Assembly: GCF_021582895.2 (NCBI RefSeq)
Contig: NZ_CP091139.2
Coordinates: 2,976,001 to 3,040,000, forward strand
Direction: 5' to 3'
Length of the DNA: 64,000 nt
Source of the DNA: Microbacterium elymi
GTDB lineage: Bacteria; Actinomycetota; Actinomycetes; Actinomycetales; Microbacteriaceae
In this document: one piece after another, positions 43,300-51,744 of the stretch
Layout: every line of letters begins with the position of its first letter
Position numbering within the stretch: the first letter of the stretch is position 1
Position numbers and translations under genes: made by a program
Notes under the pieces: model-generated
The model's database searches: none
Seen by the model: only the letters and a program-made list of their open reading frames with translations
What the model was told of the DNA's origin: nothing

Positions 43300-44193
43300 T
43301 CAGCGGGGAAGGTGCGAGCATCCCGTCGGATGCCTCGGCCAGCCCATCGGCGATGAGCGAGTCGATCGCCCGGTCGCGCTGGTGCGCATCCGGCCAGTCC
43401 GCGATGACCGCATCGATCGGCACGGCGTGGGCGGCGGCATCCCGCAGCACCGCCAGCACGGCGCCGCGCGCTTGCCGGTCGCTGCCCTCGTAGCGCGCCT
43501 GCCTGCGCCGCCGATCACCGGTGTCGGGATATCCGGCCGCCCGCCACGCGCACACCTGCGCGATCGGGCAGATCCCGCAGCGCGGGGCACGCGCCGTGCA
43601 CACCACAGCCCCCAGCTCCATCGTCGCCGCGTTCATGACCGCGGCATCCGCGTCGTCCGCCGGCAGGATGTCGGCCATCCGCTCGAGGTCGCGGCGCGAG
43701 GCGGCGCCGGGCTCGACCGCCCGTCGAGGGCCCGCGCGAGCACGCGCCTCGTGTTGGTGTCCACGACCGGATGCCGCTGGCCATACGCGAACACCGCGAC
43801 CGCCCGCGCGGTGTAGTCGCCGATGCCGGCCAGGGCCAGCAGCGCGTCCACGTCGGCGGGAACGGCACCCCCGTGCCGATCGCGCAGCTGCACCGCCGCG
43901 CGGTGCAGCCAGAGCGCCCGCCGCGGGTAGCCCAGGTTCGCCCACTGGCGCACGGCCTCGGCCGGCGGTTCGTCGGCCAGCGCGGTCGGGGTCGGCCAGC
44001 GCGTCAGCCAGGCATCCAGATGCGGGATGACGCGGGTCGTCGGCGTCTGCTGCAGCATGAATTCGCTGACCAGCACGCCCCAGCCTCCGTACTGGGCGTG
44101 GAACGCCGTGCGGCGCCACGGCAGATCGCGCGCGGTGCGCCGGTACCAGGCGACCAGCGGGGTGGCGAGATCGGGACCGGGCACGGCGTCCAC
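43300..44193 (-). CDS. mutY: A/G-specific adenine DNA glycosylase MutY (two frameshifts)
   Basis: Removes adenine mispaired with 8-oxoguanine. WYRRTARDLPWR, SEFMLQQTPTTRV, the helix-hairpin-helix segment LLALAGIGDYTARAVAVFAY with VVDTNTRRVLAR, and the 4Fe-4S cluster C-x6-C-x2-C-x5-C (CTARAPRCGICPIAQVC) are all visible. One G is missing near 43711-43722 (GRAEPGAASRRDLERM). GCGAGC at 43314-43319 (GCTCGC on the coding strand) should be GCTGC; the protein then ends DGMLHLPR at 43300, about 297 residues. Uncorrected, the frame would run falsely through the tandem repeat into rbfA. GTG at 44193 is the probable start. Confidence 0.9.
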
Positions 44194-44315
44194 TCTATGC
44201 AGTCGGCCGCTGCTCCACCGGCGCCGCCTCCACCGCCGCCACCTCCACCGGCGCCGCCGCAACCGCCGCCGCCGCCGACGGCCGATCTCGGCCGGGCGCT
44301 CCGCCCCCGTCGCAA

Positions 44316-44321
44316 TAGGCT
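44316..44321 (+). promoter_or_regulatory. -10 box, leaderless promoter of the kinase-like gene and truB
   Basis: TAGGCT ends 6 bases before the ATG at 44328, the same spacing as at dxr. A Pro-codon-rich, low-complexity CCGCCG tract (44215-44280) precedes it in the gap from mutY. Confidence 0.5.
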
Positions 44322-44327
44322 GGGGGC

Positions 44328-44850
44328 ATGCGCCTGCCGATCACGCCCGCCAACACCCTGTGGCGTGCGCTTGCGCGACGAGATCCGCGCGTCGCGGTCG
44401 CACGGACGGGTGATCGTCGGCGTCGACGGGGCCGACGCGGCGCTGATCGCCGACGGGCTCGCCGCGGTCTTCGAAGAGCGGGATGTCTCCACCTTCCGCG
44501 CGTCGACCTCTGATTTCCTCCTTCCCCGCGCGCAGCGGAAGCCGCATGACGACTACGACTGGTCGGCGTTCCGGCGGGTGCTCGTCGACCCGTTCCGCGA
44601 GGGCTGGCAGACCTCGGCGACCACGGGCTTCCAGCTCGCCGCCTACGATCCGGCGCGCGACGAGCCCGCCGAGGCGCGCTGGCTGACCGCCGACGGCGAC
44701 GCCGTGCTCATCGTCTCCGGGCCCGATCTCGGCCTGCCCGCTCTCGCCGCCGTCTGGGACTTCCGCATCGGCACGAGCGGACCGCTCGACGCCGTGATCG
44801 ACGCCACCGACCCGCAGCATCCCGTCCGTCTGACCGGGGCGGCGTCGTGA
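44328..44850 (+). CDS. Uridine-kinase-like protein with degenerate P-loop (one frameshift)
   Basis: About 173 residues resembling the small actinobacterial uridine kinase-like family. The start MRLPITPANTLWRALRDEIR and the RVIVGVDGADAALIADGL segment sit where the P-loop should be, but the expected GKT/GKS is replaced by DAA, so the ATP-binding lysine is absent. Conserved YDWSAFRRVLVDPFREG and a final WDFRIGTSGPLDAVIDA remain. An extra T in GCTTGC at 44369-44374 breaks the frame; GCTGC restores it. Its stop overlaps the truB start (GTGA), so the two are translated together. Confidence 0.7.
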
Positions 44851-45755
44851 GCGATCCCACCGGCATCCTGCTCGTCGACAAGCCGGGCGGGATCACCAGC
44901 CACGACGTGGTCGCGCGCGCCCGCAAGGCCCTGGACACGCGCAAGATCGGCCACGCCGGCACCCTCGACCCGATGGCCACCGGCCTGCTCGTCCTCGGCG
45001 TCGGCCCGGCCACCCGGCTGCTGACCTACATCGTCGGGCTCGACAAGACGTACACCGCGACGATCCGCCTGGGCCAGACCACCGACTCCGACGACGCCGA
45101 CGGCCAGATCATCGCCCGGGCCGCGTCATCCGCCCTCGCCGCCGTCACCGACGAGCGCATCGCCGCCGGCGTGGCGGCCCTGACCGGACCCATCGCCCAG
45201 GTCCCCAGCCGGGTCTCGGCGATCAAGGTGGACGGCCGCCGTGCGTATGCGCTGGCGCGCGAGGGCGCCGAAGTCGAGTTGAAGCCGCGGGATGTCGTGG
45301 TCTCGCGCTTCGACGTGCTGGCGGACCGCCGCGGCGACGGATGCCGCGACCTCGACGTCGTCGTCGACTGCTCCACCGGCACCTACATCCGCGCGCTGGC
45401 GCGCGACCTCGGCGCCGCACTCGGCGTCGGCGGTCACCTGGTCGCCCTGCGTCGCACGCGCATCGGTCCGTTCGACGTCGCCGATGCCGCCCCCGTCGAC
45501 GCCCTGGCCGAGACCCCACTGCGCACGGCTTCGGCCGCGGCCGCCGCGGTCCTTCCGGCGGTGCGCCCCGACGCCGAGCAGGCCGCCGACCTGCGCCACG
45601 GCAAGCGGGTGAGCGGCCTGGCCGACGCCTTCACCGGGCCCCGCGCGGCCGCCATCGCGCCCGATGGCACGCTCGTCGGCGTGATCGAGCGGCGCGGAAC
45701 CGGGCCTGCCGCGCTGGTCAAGAGCGTCATGAACATGCCCGAGGAGCACGCATGA
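44847..45755 (+). CDS. truB: tRNA pseudouridine(55) synthase
   Basis: Makes pseudouridine 55 in the T-loop of tRNAs. The 302-residue frame is intact. LLVDKPGGITSHDVVARARK and the catalytic aspartate motif HAGTLDPMATGLLVLGVG are clear, as is CSTGTYIRALARDLGAAL. GTG at 44847 overlaps the upstream stop, and its own stop overlaps the ATG of the following membrane protein. Confidence 0.96.
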   Translation: MSDPTGILLVDKPGGITSHDVVARARKALDTRKIGHAGTLDPMATGLLVLGVGPATRLLTYIVGLDKTYTATIRLGQTTDSDDADGQIIARAASSALAAVTDERIAAGVAALTGPIAQVPSRVSAIKVDGRRAYALAREGAEVELKPRDVVVSRFDVLADRRGDGCRDLDVVVDCSTGTYIRALARDLGAALGVGGHLVALRRTRIGPFDVADAAPVDALAETPLRTASAAAAAVLPAVRPDAEQAADLRHGKRVSGLADAFTGPRAAAIAPDGTLVGVIERRGTGPAALVKSVMNMPEEHA

Positions 45756-46121
45756 TCCTGTGGTTCACCCTCGTCACGGTCGCCGCCGCCGCGATCGGCG
45801 GGCTGCTGTGCGTCGTGCTGGGCCTGGCCGGGCGCCGGCCCAGCGACCTGTCGGTCGGCGCCCTGGCGCTGCTGGAAGCTGCTGCTGATCGCCCAGGTCG
45901 TGATCGCGATCGTGGCTCCGCTGGCCGGCAATCCGCCCAGCGGCAGCCTGCTGGAGTTCTGGGTCTACCTCGTCTCGGCGGTGCTCCTGCCGCCCGCCGG
46001 TGTCGCGTGGGCGCTGGTGGAACGCAGCCGCTGGAGCACGGTGATCATGGGCATCGCGGCGCTGGCGGTGGCGGTCATGGTCTGGCGCATGCACGTGATC
46101 TGGACGGTGCAGGCCGCCTGA
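45752..46121 (+). CDS. Small membrane protein (one frameshift)
   Basis: About 122 residues with four hydrophobic helices: WFTLVTVAAAAIGGLLCVVL, ALALLELLLIAQVVIAIVA, LVSAVLLPPAGVAWALVE and VIMGIAALAVAVMVWRM. It is common in actinobacteria beside truB, but the function is unknown to me. An extra A at about 45876-45878 (GGAAGCTGCTG for GGAGCTGCTG), directly beside a GCTGC, breaks the frame. It overlaps truB by ATGA, so it belongs to that operon. Confidence 0.7.
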
Positions 46122-46126
46122 CCGCG

Positions 46127-47370
46127 TCAGCGCTTCGCGAGGTAGGCGGAGTGCACCCAGCCGGTCGCGCCCAGGTACACGACCTTGCGCCAGACGCCGC
46201 TCGTGGCCTTGACAGTGCCGACCGACGCGCCCCTCGGGATCACCCGGATCTTTGCCCCCGTCAGCGACGGGGATCTGCGGAAATTCAGGGCGCTCGTCGT
46301 CTTGTACGTCGCCGGCTTGGACGCGGCGGGCTTGGATGCCGCGGGCTTGGGCGCGGCGGGCTTGGATGCCGCGGGCTTGGGCGCGGCGGGCTTGGATGCC
46401 GCGGGCTTGGATGCCGCGGGCTTGGATGCCGCGGGCTTGGGCGTGGCGGGCTTGGGGGCGGCGGGCTTGGGCGTGCCTGCCCGGCAGGGCGGCGGGAGCG
46501 CCGGTCGGAGACGGGGCCACGACCGGGGGCTTGGCCGGGGCCGGGGGCTTCGGCGGCAGCGGAGGAGCTTCATCGACAGATACCCGGACGACAGCCAGCC
46601 GCTCTGGGTGCCGACCCGGACGGGGAAGTAGCCGTTCGAGCTCTGTCCGGCGACGGCGACCGCCGCGGTGCGCACCGGCAGGACCCGGAGGACGGCGGAT
46701 GACAGTGACGGCCCGGTCCGGAAGTTCAGCGGGGTCGTGACGTAGTAGGTGCACGTGGTCGGCGGCTTCGTGGCCAGGACCGCCTTCGCGCCGCGGTACA
46801 GGTCGACCCCGTGCGTCTTCAGGAACGGCGCGGGATCCAGCGACCGGGCGGACCCGGGTGCACCCTGCCAGATCTCGAGGTGCAGGTGGTTGCCGCCCGA
46901 AACGCCGCTCGTGCCCACCTCGCTGATCCGCTGGCCGGCCGCGACGATCCTGCCGACGGTGACCCGCGTGGTCGACTTCCAGATGTGGTAGTAGATCGAG
47001 GTGTACGTCACCCCGCCCAGCGAGTGCCGGATCGTGATGTAGCCGGCCCGCGAACTCGTGCCGTCGACCGTGGCGACCACGACCCCGGCCGCGACGGCGT
47101 AGATCGGCTGCCGCCGGGAGCGGCCATGTCCAGGCCGAGGTGGAACGTGGACGCGCCGGGGATCGACATGCATCGGGGGCCGTAGTACGACGAGACCGTG
47201 TAGCTCTTCGCCTTCAGCGGCGTCGTGAACGTCGTCGCTGCCGGCGGTGAGGCGGTCGCCGTCGAGATCGGGCCGGGGCCGGCCGCGGCGGCCGAGACCG
47301 GGGTCGCCAGCGCCAGGACGAGCGCGGCCGCGGCGAGGACGGAGGGGAGGGTGGAACGAATCGATCGCAT
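46127..47370 (-). CDS. M23 (LytM) peptidase with SH3 repeats, secreted (several frameshifts)
   Basis: Exported peptidoglycan endopeptidase of about 414 residues. Signal peptide LPSVLAAAALVLALATPVSA is followed by the LytM domain with HLGLDMAAPGG (first zinc ligands), YTSIYYHIW and HLHLEIW. Then come an SH3 domain (LNFRTGPSLSSAVLRVLP), a Pro/Ala/Lys linker from a 15-base tandem repeat, and a C-terminal SH3 domain (ALNFRRSPSLTGAKIRVIP). Breaks: one C missing near 47115-47118 (PGGQPIYAVAAG), one base missing near 46553, one extra near 46490. All zinc ligands are kept, so it should be active in wall cutting. Confidence 0.85.
46311..46475. repeat. 15-bp tandem repeat encoding Ala/Lys/Pro linker
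   Basis: About eleven units of the type GCGGGCTTGGATGCC encode repeats such as SKPAA and PKPAA on the minus strand. It forms the flexible linker between the two SH3 domains. Copy number is likely to vary between strains. Confidence 0.85.
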
Positions 47371-47532
47371 GTGGGGCACTTCGGTGAGAGGGCGGATGAG
47401 GATGCGGTCGGATGCCGTCCGTCGGTAAATATTGTCACCCAACGGTGTGTCTGTCTACTGCTGAGATTGAAGTGGTGTATGTGACTTGCAGAGTGAGGGC
47501 GCCGGGCGTGGTCGAAGTAGGATCGAGGGGTC

Positions 47533-47982
47533 ATGTCATCCCCTTCTCGCCCGCCTCGCCGGATGACCGGCATCGGCCGCGTCCTCGTCGTCGTCTACGC
47601 CGTCCTGGCGCTCGGTGCCACCGGTCGCTCGCTCGTGCAGATCATCGAACGGTTCGACCATGCGCCGCTCGCCTTCACCCTGTCGGCGGCCTCGGCGATC
47701 GTGTACATCCTGGCCACCCTCGCGCTGATCTTCTCTCGGCGACCGGCCTGGTACCGGATCGCCTGGGTCGCGATCTCGTTCGAGCTGGTCGGCGTCCTCG
47801 CGATCGGCACGCTGAGCCTGGCCCGCCCCGACCTGTTCCCCGAGCCCACAGTGTGGTCGTTCTTCGGCATCGGGTACGTGTTCATCCCGCTGGTGCTGCC
47901 GTTCTTCGGGCTGTGGTGGCTGATCACCCACCGTCCGGCGACGGCGGATGCCGCATCCCACCGGGCGGTGAGCGCCCGATGA
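47533..47982 (+). CDS. Four-helix membrane protein upstream of ribF
   Basis: 149 residues, frame intact, unknown function but commonly found beside ribF in Microbacteriaceae. Helices: VLVVVYAVLALGATGRSLV, FTLSAASAIVYILATLALIF, IAWVAISFELVGVLAIGTL and FIPLVLPFFGLWWLITH. A TAGGAT box lies 9 bases before the ATG. Its stop overlaps the ribF ATG. Confidence 0.72.
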   Translation: MSSPSRPPRRMTGIGRVLVVVYAVLALGATGRSLVQIIERFDHAPLAFTLSAASAIVYILATLALIFSRRPAWYRIAWVAISFELVGVLAIGTLSLARPDLFPEPTVWSFFGIGYVFIPLVLPFFGLWWLITHRPATADAASHRAVSAR

Positions 47983-48938
47983 TCGTCTTCCGCGACCCGT
48001 CTGAGGTGCCCGCCGACTTCGGCCCGTCGGTCGTGGCGATCGGCAAGTTCGATGGCGTGCACGCCGGACACCGGGCGATCCTGGAACGCGCGAAGGTGGA
48101 TGCCGCGGATGCCGCGGTGAAGGTGGTGGCGGTCACCTTCGACCGCAACCCGCTGGCCACGCTGCGACCCGAGCTCTGCCCCGAGGACCTCATCGGATTG
48201 CACCAGAAGCTGCAGCTGCTGGCCGCCAGCGGGATCGACGCGGCGCTGGTGCTCCGCTTCGATCAGGAGATGGCCGCACAGCCGGCCGAGGAGTTCATCG
48301 AGCAGGTGCTGGTGAAGGCGCTGGACGTGCGCACCGTGCTGGTGGGCCGCGACTTCCGGTTCGGGCGCGGCGGCGCGGGCAGGCCCGAGCTGCTCGAGCG
48401 GCGCGGTGCGGAGTACGGGTACCGCGTCGACATCATCGACGACGTCCGCGCCGTCACCACCGAGCGGCGGGTCTCGTCCACCTGGATCCGCGAGGTGCTC
48501 GCGGCCGGCGATGTGGTGACCGCGGCCAAGCTCCTCGGTCGCACCCACGGGGTCTGGGGCGAGGTCGTGCACGGGCTGAAGCGCGGGCGCGCTCTGGGCT
48601 ACCCGACCGCGAACCTGTCTCCCGACATGGAGGGCTTCGTGCCGGCGGACGGCGTGTACGCCGGCTGGCTCGTGGACGAGGCCTCCGGCGACGGGCTGCA
48701 CCCCGGCATCCGGTATCCGGCGGCCATCAGCGTCGGCACGAATCCGACGTTCGACGACGTGCCGCGCCGTGTGGTCGAAGCCTACGTGCTCGACGAGACC
48801 GACCTCGACCTCTACGGCCACCGGGTAGAGGTCGAGTTCGCCGACCGGGTGCGCGGCATGGTCGCGTTCGACGGCGTCGAGGCGCTGAAGACGCAGATGG
48901 CCGACGACGTGCGGCGGGTGCGCGAACTGCTGAGCTGA
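47979..48938 (+). CDS. ribF: Bifunctional riboflavin kinase / FAD synthetase
   Basis: Makes FMN and FAD from riboflavin. The 319-residue frame is intact. The N-terminal adenylyltransferase domain has VVAIGKFDGVHAGHRAIL and RTVLVGRDFRFGRGGAG with STWIREVLAAGD. The C-terminal kinase domain has GRALGYPTANL and ISVGTNPTFDD. It overlaps the upstream membrane protein gene by ATGA. The next gene is about 90 bases away behind its own operator. Confidence 0.96.
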   Translation: MIVFRDPSEVPADFGPSVVAIGKFDGVHAGHRAILERAKVDAADAAVKVVAVTFDRNPLATLRPELCPEDLIGLHQKLQLLAASGIDAALVLRFDQEMAAQPAEEFIEQVLVKALDVRTVLVGRDFRFGRGGAGRPELLERRGAEYGYRVDIIDDVRAVTTERRVSSTWIREVLAAGDVVTAAKLLGRTHGVWGEVVHGLKRGRALGYPTANLSPDMEGFVPADGVYAGWLVDEASGDGLHPGIRYPAAISVGTNPTFDDVPRRVVEAYVLDETDLDLYGHRVEVEFADRVRGMVAFDGVEALKTQMADDVRRVRELLS

Positions 48939-48973
48939 CGGATGAGCACGCGCAGCACCGGCTCTGCTCATAT

Positions 48974-48989
48974 GTGCACGTACGTGCAC
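48974..48989. promoter_or_regulatory. Perfect 16-bp palindrome, probable SorC/DeoR operator
   Basis: GTGCACGTACGTGCAC is a perfect palindrome 41 bases before the regulator start. A TATCCT -10 box at 49007-49012 puts the palindrome over the -35 region, so binding would repress. It probably controls the whole regulator-deoC-aldehyde dehydrogenase operon. Confidence 0.65.
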
Positions 48990-49030
48990 GGATGCTGTGA
49001 CCGGCGTATCCTCGACGGCAGGAGGATGTC

Positions 49031-49972
49031 GTGGACGAGGAGCTGCTGTCGGTGCGCGCCGCCGAGCTCTACTACGACGCCGGTCGCACGCAGGATGAGA
49101 TCGGCGCGCTCCTCGGCGTCTCGCGCTTCAAGGTGGGGCGTCTGCTCACCCGTGCACGCGAGACCGGCATCGTGCGGATCGAGATCGTCCACCCCGGCGC
49201 GCGCCGGCTCGGGCTGGAGCGGGCCCTGGTCGCCGCGTCCCCGCGGCTGTCCGACGCTGTGGTGGTGCCCTCGCCCCAGGGCGATGAGGTCGCACTGACC
49301 GACCGCGTCGCCCAGGCCGCGGCCGATCACCTCCGCGCGCTGCGCCCGGTGCCGCGCACCCTCGGTGTCAGCTGGGGCCGCACGCTCACCGCGGTCGCCG
49401 CCCACCTGCCCGACGGATGGGCGCGCGGGGTCACGGTCGTGCAGGTCAACGGCGGAGTCAGCGTCAACCGGCGTCCCGGCGGCGCCGCGCACCTGGCCGC
49501 CACCATCGCGGAGCGGGCGTCCGGCGCGGCCGTCCTCCTGCCCAGTCCCGCGATCCTCGAGCAGGAGCAGACCGCCCGCGCCATCCAGTCCGATCGCACG
49601 GTGGCCGCGGTGCTGTCCGCCGCCGCGCACGCCGACGCCTACGTGTTCTCCGCCGGCGTGTGCGACGCGACCTCCGCGCACGTGGAGAACGGCTACCTCG
49701 ACGCCGACGGCATCCGGCACCTGCAGCAGCGCGGCGCCGTCGGCGACGTGCTCGGCCGCTACATCGACGCCGAGGGCAACATCGTCGACCCGGCGCTGGA
49801 CGCGCGGACGGTCGGCATGCCGCTCGCGCGGCTGCGGCAGGCCGACACCGCGATCTTCGTGACCGCCGGGGCCGCCAAGCACGACCTCGCCCGCACCGTG
49901 ATCGCGTCCGGGCTGTGTACGGTGGTCGTCACCGATGAGGCCACCGCCCGTTCCCTGCTGGAGGACGCATGA
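49031..49972 (+). CDS. SorC/DeoR family sugar-responsive regulator
   Basis: 313 residues, frame intact. The N-terminal helix-turn-helix AGRTQDEIGALLGVSRFKVG is followed by a SorC-type sugar-phosphate-binding domain (LGVSWGRTLTAVAAHLP, VVQVNGGVSVNRRPGG). GTG at 49031 follows GGAGGATG. It heads an operon with deoC, overlapping the next gene by ATGA. Deoxyribose 5-phosphate is the likely effector because the operon contains deoC. Confidence 0.9.
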   Translation: MDEELLSVRAAELYYDAGRTQDEIGALLGVSRFKVGRLLTRARETGIVRIEIVHPGARRLGLERALVAASPRLSDAVVVPSPQGDEVALTDRVAQAAADHLRALRPVPRTLGVSWGRTLTAVAAHLPDGWARGVTVVQVNGGVSVNRRPGGAAHLAATIAERASGAAVLLPSPAILEQEQTARAIQSDRTVAAVLSAAAHADAYVFSAGVCDATSAHVENGYLDADGIRHLQQRGAVGDVLGRYIDAEGNIVDPALDARTVGMPLARLRQADTAIFVTAGAAKHDLARTVIASGLCTVVVTDEATARSLLEDA

Positions 49973-50736
49973 CCACGATCTCTTCACCCGCCACCCCGGT
50001 CTCGCGGCTGCGTCGCGTCGTCGTCGCCGTGATCATCGTGGCGTTCACCATCGCCGCGATCGGCGGGATCATCGTGCTGCTGGGCGGTGACCTGGGCGAG
50101 ACCGCCGCTCGCGTGATCGGCACCACCGCCGTCGTGGGCGCGTTCAGCGTCGCCGTGCTGTGCTGCGCCGCCCTGCTCGGCAAGCCGCTGCAGTCGGTGG
50201 GTGTCGCCGGCGTGATCGTCTCGGTCATCGCCGCCGCGCTCGTGATCTGGACCGTCTGGTACACCGGAGGATCCGACTCCTGGTGGGAGCTGACCTCGAA
50301 GCTGACCGGCACGGCGGTCATGCTGTCGATCGCCGCGTCGCTGGCGTGTCTGCTCCTGCTGCTGGCCGATCGCCGGCGCGTGGCCGTGCGGGTCGGCCTG
50401 TTCATCACGCTCGGTCTGTTCGCGGTCGTGGCGGTGCTGATCGGCGTCCTGATCTGGGCGCCGGACGCCGTTGACGACACCGTGTTCCCGCGGACCCTCG
50501 GCATCGCCGCGATCCTGGCGGCGCTGGGCGCGGTCGTGGTGCCGGTGCTGTCGCTGCTGATGCCCGACGCGCGCCCGCACGGCCTGTCGCACACCGCGAT
50601 CGGTCGACTCCAGGACGAGGCCGCTCGTCGGGGGATCGCGCCCGACGAGTTGGTGGACGCCCTGCTGGCCGACACCAGGATCACGGGCGCCGTGCCCACC
50701 TCCCACGAACACCAGCCACCTCTGGAGGAGAGATGA
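49969..50736 (+). CDS. Membrane protein in the deoC operon
   Basis: 255 residues, frame intact, with about six hydrophobic segments from VVVAVIIVAFTIAAIGGIIV to LGIAAILAALGAVVVPVLSL. A short cytoplasmic tail (AIGRLQDEAARRGIAPDELV) looks helical. I do not recognise the family. It overlaps the regulator and deoC genes on either side by ATGA, so it is co-translated with them. Confidence 0.65.
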   Translation: MTTISSPATPVSRLRRVVVAVIIVAFTIAAIGGIIVLLGGDLGETAARVIGTTAVVGAFSVAVLCCAALLGKPLQSVGVAGVIVSVIAAALVIWTVWYTGGSDSWWELTSKLTGTAVMLSIAASLACLLLLLADRRRVAVRVGLFITLGLFAVVAVLIGVLIWAPDAVDDTVFPRTLGIAAILAALGAVVVPVLSLLMPDARPHGLSHTAIGRLQDEAARRGIAPDELVDALLADTRITGAVPTSHEHQPPLEER

Positions 50737-51733
50737 CCACACAAGAACTCAGCCGCCGCACGGCGGTGGACGTGCTCGGCGATGCGCCCGACAACGGCAC
50801 GCTGCGCCGGTTCCTGCACGGATTGCCCGGGGTCGACGCGGTCGGCCTCAGCCAGCGCGCGGACGCCCTGGGCACCCGCTCCATCAAGACCACGTCCAAG
50901 GCCTGGGCGCTGGATCGCATCATCGGCCTGATCGACCTGACCACGCTGGAGGGCGCCGACACCCCCGGCAAGGTGCGCTCGCTGGTCGCCAAGGCGCAGC
51001 ATCCGGATGCCGGTGACCCGGCATGCCCGCCGGTGGCGGCCGTGTGCGTGTACGGCGACATGGTGCCGTACGCCGTCGAGGCGCTGGGCGCCCGGCACGG
51101 CGACCCCGACCAGGGGGCATCTCGGTGGCGGCCGTGGCCACGGCGTTCCCGAGCGGGCGCGCCTCGCTCGGCGTCAAGCTCGCCGACACCCGCGATGCCG
51201 TGCAGGCCGGCGCGGACGAGATCGACATGGTCATCGACCGCGGGGCGTTCCTGGCCGGCGACTACTCGACGGTGTTCGACCAGATCGTCCAGGTCAAGGA
51301 GGCGTGCCGCCGCGCCGACGGCACCTCGGCCGCCCTGAAGGTGATCCTGGAGACCGGCGAGCTGAACACCTACGACAACGTCAAGCGGGCCTCGTGGCTG
51401 GCGATCCTCGCCGGCGGCGATTTCATCAAGACCTCGACCGGCAAGGTGGCGCCGGCCGCCACGCTGCCGGTGACCCTGCTCATGCTCGAGGTCGTCCGGG
51501 ACTGGCATCGCCTGACCGGCGAGCGCATCGGGGTGAAGCCGGCCGGCGGCATCCGCACTTCCAAGGACGCCATCAAGTACCTCGTGACCGTCGCCGAGAC
51601 CGCGGGTGAGGACTGGCTGGTGCCGCACCTGTTCCGGTTCGGCGCATCGAGTCTGCTCGACGATGTGCTGCTGCAACGGCAGAAGCTCGCGACCGGACGC
51701 TACTCCGGCGCCGACTACGTGACTCTGGACTGA
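50733..51733 (+). CDS. deoC: Deoxyribose-phosphate aldolase (one frameshift)
   Basis: Cleaves deoxyribose 5-phosphate to acetaldehyde and glyceraldehyde 3-phosphate. About 333 residues, of the longer actinobacterial form. The active-site lysine segment GDFIKTSTGKVAPAATLPVT and the KPAGGIRTSKDAIKYL loop are clear. A G run one short at about 51112-51116 breaks the frame; one more G restores DPDQGGISVAAVATAFPSGR. The ATG follows GGAGGAGAG and overlaps the membrane protein stop. Confidence 0.93.
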
Positions 51734-51744
51734 AGAAGGACATC

